From Saccharospirillaceae bacterium (GTDB lineage Bacteria; Pseudomonadota; Gammaproteobacteria; Pseudomonadales; Natronospirillaceae): 37,243 bases of DNA. This document shows, in pieces, positions 33,938 to 37,243 of the stretch. The notes under the pieces are model-generated. The model saw nothing but the letters and a program-made list of their open reading frames with translations. It was not told the DNA's origin and made no database searches. Every line of letters begins with the position of its first letter. Position 1 is the first letter of the stretch. Both the position numbers and the translations under genes were made by a program. The stretch is from positions 1 through 37,243 of the forward strand of contig SKIB01000101.1 in assembly GCA_007116635.1 (NCBI GenBank), read 5' to 3'.

Positions 33938-35939
33938 GGTCCTTCCCCACCGCTGGCTTGGTCGTATGTCCTTTCTGCTCACTAACTCTCAGTAGAGCCA
34001 GGCTGAAACAGCTGCCTTGCCCAGGTGTGGAAACAAAACTCAGCTCGGCTTGCATGCGCTCGCTCAGTTCCTTACTGATTGCCAGGCCTAGGCCGGTGCC
34101 TTCTTTACTGCGCTCATTGCCGCTTTCTGCTTGCATGAATTTATGGAAGATTTTGCGTTGAAACTCCCATGGAATGCCGGCCCCTTGGTCACGCACATGC
34201 AGCAGGGCCTGCTTGGCATTCAGTTCGCAGCTCAGCTCCACCACCTGATCGACAGCAGAAAACTTGCAGGCATTAGACAGTAAATTGGCGAGAATCTGCT
34301 GCAAACGATGAGGGTCAGCCCAAACCAAAATTTGCTCATCCAAGGGCGTGGCCAACAGGGTCACGCCAAATTTGCTGGCATAGCTCTGATGGCTTTCGAT
34401 GCTTTGCTGCACCGCCTGAGCCAAGGCCACGGGCTGCATCTGCAGCTGCATTTTGCCAGCCAGTAGTTTTTCCATGTCGAGAAAGTCGTTGATCAGTAGG
34501 CCCAGGCGTTGGCTGTTTTGCTCGGCGATGTTCAGCAAGCGTTGCTGTTGGCTGCTCAATTCCCCCAGCTTGCCGCTTTGCAGCAGGCTGACCGCGCCCT
34601 TGATGGCGGTTAGCGGGGTGCGCAGTTCGTGATTGATGGTGGCCACAAAGTCGTTTTTCATCTGTTCCAGTCGCTTGCGCTCGCGAATGTCAGAGGCCAG
34701 CAGCAGGTAGCCCTGTTCAGTGCCAGCGCCCAAGGGGTGGTACTGCAGTTCGACCAAAATGACTTGGCCCTCTTGAGTCAGAAGCTCCAGCTCAACACTG
34801 GACTGCTGTTGCCAAAGATGGCAATGCTCGGGGCAAGGGGAAAGCAAGGCCAGGGGCAGGGGCAAGTCTTGCTCTGCGGCCAGTAGTTGGCTGAAGTGCA
34901 GCTCTTGCCAGGGGTGCTGGCCAAGGATGCGCTCAGCACCCTTGTTATACAGTTGGATTCTGCCCTCTAGGTCGGTGGCAATGATGATCAGGCTGCTGGC
35001 GCCATCCAGTACGCTTTGCAGCAGCACATGGCTACGCAGGGTTTCGTGGGTACGCAGATCCACCTCTTGCTCAAACCAGCCCAACAGATTGTTTTGCCAC
35101 CAGAGCTTGAGCAGCAGGTAAATGGGCGCAATCAGTAAGGCCAGTGCTAGCCAGGTCAGCAGTCTGAGCCAGCCTAGAGCCAGTCCAGCGCCTTCAGCCG
35201 CCAGAGCCAGTTGCCACTGGCCGCCCGGCACCTGTATGTCAAACAGCAACGCAGGGCCGTCAAACAGCCCAGCCTCGCCCCAAAAGGCTTCGCCCCAAAG
35301 GATCTCTCCCTGGCTGTCTTGGCCATTCATGCCGCGGATAGCCAAGGGCAATTGCTCAAGGTTGCGGCTATCAAATTCGGTCATCAGGCTGTCGAAGTCG
35401 ATGACGGTGCTCATTTGTCCCCAATACTGATTGCGGATGACAATGGGGCTGCGGTATATCAAGCCTTGGCCGCCTTGGATTAGGGTTAGGGGGCCTGTCA
35501 GTCGCCCTTGGCGGCTGAGCATGACCTGTTCCACGGCTGGCCATTGCTGCGGGTTGCTGCGGTAGTCAAAGCCTAGGGCTTGTTCGTTGCCCTCAATGGG
35601 GAATACCCAACGAATCACATTGTCGGGCGCAATGCCGATGTTACGAAAGTGCGTGCCCCGCTCAAATAGGGTGGCTAGGATGGCATAAATCTCGTAGGCT
35701 TCGATCTCGCCTTGGCGGGCGATGATGTAGGATTCAATACCACTGGCCAAAAAAGCCGCCTGCTGGATTTCCGTCTGCAGTGCCATGCTCAGGCGGTTGC
35801 CTTCGTTGAGCAGCTGCGTTTGTTCACGGAATTGCCGGCCTTGTTCGAAGCTGTGCAGCAGGTATTCCACCGCGATCAGCGCCAGAATGACGGCCAGTGC
35901 CAGTAGCCAGTGCCAGCCTTTGTTTAACTTCAAGAGCAT
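33924..35939 (-). CDS. CHASE-PAS histidine kinase
   Basis: The protein is 671 aa. TM1 (about 11-28) and TM2 (about 255-278) flank a periplasmic CHASE domain, with the characteristic NIGIAPDNVIRWVFP and GPLTLIQGGQGLIYRSP segments. A PAS domain (about 310-420) is followed by HisKA with phospho-His437 (NHELRTPL) and HATPase_c (NLLSNACKFS, DQGAGIP, GTGLGLAIS). There is no receiver. CHASE domains sense small extracellular ligands, but the ligand here is unknown. SD GGAGG lies 8 bp before the ATG, which comes 3 bp after the upstream kinase stop. The three kinases in a row share their catalytic cores. Confidence 0.94.
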   Translation of the reverse strand: MLLKLNKGWHWLLALAVILALIAVEYLLHSFEQGRQFREQTQLLNEGNRLSMALQTEIQQAAFLASGIESYIIARQGEIEAYEIYAILATLFERGTHFRNIGIAPDNVIRWVFPIEGNEQALGFDYRSNPQQWPAVEQVMLSRQGRLTGPLTLIQGGQGLIYRSPIVIRNQYWGQMSTVIDFDSLMTEFDSRNLEQLPLAIRGMNGQDSQGEILWGEAFWGEAGLFDGPALLFDIQVPGGQWQLALAAEGAGLALGWLRLLTWLALALLIAPIYLLLKLWWQNNLLGWFEQEVDLRTHETLRSHVLLQSVLDGASSLIIIATDLEGRIQLYNKGAERILGQHPWQELHFSQLLAAEQDLPLPLALLSPCPEHCHLWQQQSSVELELLTQEGQVILVELQYHPLGAGTEQGYLLLASDIRERKRLEQMKNDFVATINHELRTPLTAIKGAVSLLQSGKLGELSSQQQRLLNIAEQNSQRLGLLINDFLDMEKLLAGKMQLQMQPVALAQAVQQSIESHQSYASKFGVTLLATPLDEQILVWADPHRLQQILANLLSNACKFSAVDQVVELSCELNAKQALLHVRDQGAGIPWEFQRKIFHKFMQAESGNERSKEGTGLGLAISKELSERMQAELSFVSTPGQGSCFSLALLRVSEQKGHTTKPAVGKDHEPD

Positions 35940-35942
35940 CCG

Positions 35943-37243
35943 CTAGCCTCCGCTACTGTGCACCATGGGTAGCACCAAGTAAAAATCGGTCTGCTGGTTG
36001 GGAATGGAGCTAAAGCCAATCTGACCATGCATCAGCTCGATCAGCTCTTTGCTGATCGCCAGTCCTAGGCCCGTGCCTCCCTTGCTGCGAGTGTCTGAGC
36101 TGTCTTCTTGGGCGAACTTTTCGAAGATGCGCGGTTGAAATTCCGGCTGGATGCCTCGACCCTGATCGCGCACATGAATGAAAATCTGCCGCCCCTGTTG
36201 CTCGGCCTCTAGCCAGACCTTGGCACCCGGGTTAGAAAACTTGGCGGCATTGGACAACAAGTTGGCCAGCACCTGACTGAATCGCAGCGTATCCACCTCA
36301 ACCCAAGGCTGGCTGGCGCAGGGCAATAACACCAGTTCCACCCCATGCTGCTTGGCGTAGTTGTGGTTGTCATCTATGGCTTGCTGCAACAGAGGCAGCA
36401 GTGCTTGCGGTTGCAGACTGACTTCCAGCTTGCCAGCCATGAGCTTTTCCATGTCCAGCAGGTCATTGATCAGCAGCACCAATCGCTGGCTGTTGTTCTG
36501 CGCCATCTGCAGCATTTTTTGTTGCTGCTCATTGATCGGCCCTAGGGTGTGGTTGGCCAGCAAGGCCAGCACGCCATTAAGGGCGGTCAGAGGGGTACGC
36601 AGTTCATGACTGATGGTGGAGATGAACTCGTTTTTCAGTCGCTCATTGCGTTTGCGCTCGCTGATGTCTTCAATCATCGACCAGATGACTTTACGGCCAT
36701 CTTGCTCGGTGAGCAGCACACCGTTGAGCAGTACGGGGTAGCGGCCGCCGTCCTTGCGAATGTATTCTTTTTCAAAGGGGCCGTAGCGCCCGGTTTGCTC
36801 AAGGCTAATGAGTTGCTGCTGTTCTTGGGCATAGTATTCTTCGGGCGTGATTTGAAAATAACTGAGCTGAACAAACTCGTCCAGGCTGTAGCCTGTTGGC
36901 TGCAGCAGGGCCTGGTTTATCTCGATGAATTGGCCGGTGGCATAATCATTAAGGGCGATGCCCACCGGCGACAGCTCAAACAGGCCACGAAAGCGTGACT
37001 CACTGGTACGAAGATTCTGCAGGTGCTGCAAGCGCTCAATGTTGGCCCCTAGCCAGCGCTGCAGTAACCGTACGAACAGGATCTCACTCTGGCTAAAGTG
37101 TTCGCGTGGCTCAAGGCCAGCAAAGTTGAGATAGCCCGAAAGCTGCTGGCCAGTAAAGATGGGGATACCAAGGTAGCTGCGCCAGCCTAACCTTTGTTGG
37201 CATTGAGCATGGTCGGGGTTGCTTGGGTCCAGCTCCGTTAGGG
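35943..37243 (-). CDS. GAF-PAS histidine kinase, truncated by the window end
   Basis: The gene is incomplete at its 5' end. The frame stays open to the window edge, and the codons upstream of the apparent TTG start encode the end of a GAF domain (SYLGIPIFTGQQLSGYLNFAG segment). A TTG start near 37031 would therefore be false. After the GAF comes PAS (about partial residues 80-200), HisKA with phospho-His (SHELRTPLTA, around partial residue 212) and HATPase_c (NLLSNAAKFS, DQGRGIQ, GTGLGLAIS). There is no receiver domain and no membrane segment in the visible part. It is the first visible gene of the signalling run; more genes may lie upstream. Confidence 0.93.
   Translation of the reverse strand, partial: LTELDPSNPDHAQCQQRLGWRSYLGIPIFTGQQLSGYLNFAGLEPREHFSQSEILFVRLLQRWLGANIERLQHLQNLRTSESRFRGLFELSPVGIALNDYATGQFIEINQALLQPTGYSLDEFVQLSYFQITPEEYYAQEQQQLISLEQTGRYGPFEKEYIRKDGGRYPVLLNGVLLTEQDGRKVIWSMIEDISERKRNERLKNEFISTISHELRTPLTALNGVLALLANHTLGPINEQQQKMLQMAQNNSQRLVLLINDLLDMEKLMAGKLEVSLQPQALLPLLQQAIDDNHNYAKQHGVELVLLPCASQPWVEVDTLRFSQVLANLLSNAAKFSNPGAKVWLEAEQQGRQIFIHVRDQGRGIQPEFQPRIFEKFAQEDSSDTRSKGGTGLGLAISKELIELMHGQIGFSSIPNQQTDFYLVLPMVHSSGG

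Noticed and set aside
35943-37031. Complete 362-aa kinase starting at TTG 37031
   Set aside because: Codons upstream are open to the window end and encode GAF-domain sequence, so the gene is truncated by the window rather than starting there.

Overview
The window looks like chromosomal DNA from a marine or halotolerant gammaproteobacterium, probably Oceanospirillales-like. The evidence is the ectABC-ask ectoine operon, a cytochrome c5-type protein, several chitin-degrading exoenzymes, a peroxiredoxin-glutaredoxin fusion, RhlE, and a chemotaxis/PP2C/STAS signalling cluster. The genus is not resolved. No rRNA, tRNA, CRISPR array, transposase, integrase or phage structural gene was seen. Many start sites were moved to an internal ATG where a Shine-Dalgarno (SD), promoter or terminator argues against the longest frame.

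Region by region. (1) 1-1916: a 13-bp tandem repeat at the window edge, then two paralogous lipoproteins of unknown function. (2) 1940-4071, minus strand: a secreted fasciclin-domain protein, an FAD amine-oxidase-like enzyme and a c5-like cytochrome, with two clear terminators. (3) 4216-7998, minus strand: ectA-ectB-ectC-ask for ectoine synthesis, with a good sigma70 promoter upstream of ectA and a strong hairpin between ectC and ask. A small secreted protein of unknown function is divergent (8236-8715). (4) 8767-10201, minus strand: a DnaT-like protein and a lambda-P-like putative helicase loader overlapping by 98 bp. (5) 10329-12217: an ABC-2 type exporter (ATPase plus permease). (6) 12396-22972: an exoenzyme island with three GH18 chitinase lipoproteins, a Prx-Grx peroxidase, and an S8 subtilase with its own CBM5/12 chitin-binding module. 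Nearly every gene here ends in an intrinsic terminator. (7) 23154-24383: the RhlE RNA helicase. (8) 24380-37243, minus strand: a ten-gene signalling run, cut by the window end.

The signalling run is the most interesting part. In transcription order it encodes GAF-PAS, CHASE-PAS and multi-TM-HAMP-PAS-PAS histidine kinases (none hybrid), a short membrane MCP, a STAS anti-sigma-antagonist-like protein, a REC-PP2C-HATPase switch protein (HsbR-like), a BLUF blue-light photoreceptor, a soluble PAS-PAS MCP with a CheR-type tail, CheD, and a CheY-like receiver. The BLUF protein has all the canonical photochemical residues and lies 19 bp upstream of the PAS-PAS MCP. This suggests that blue light, redox or ligand cues, chemoreceptor adaptation and a PP2C/STAS partner switch are wired together in one operon. 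The wiring is inference; the gene content and order are read from the sequence.
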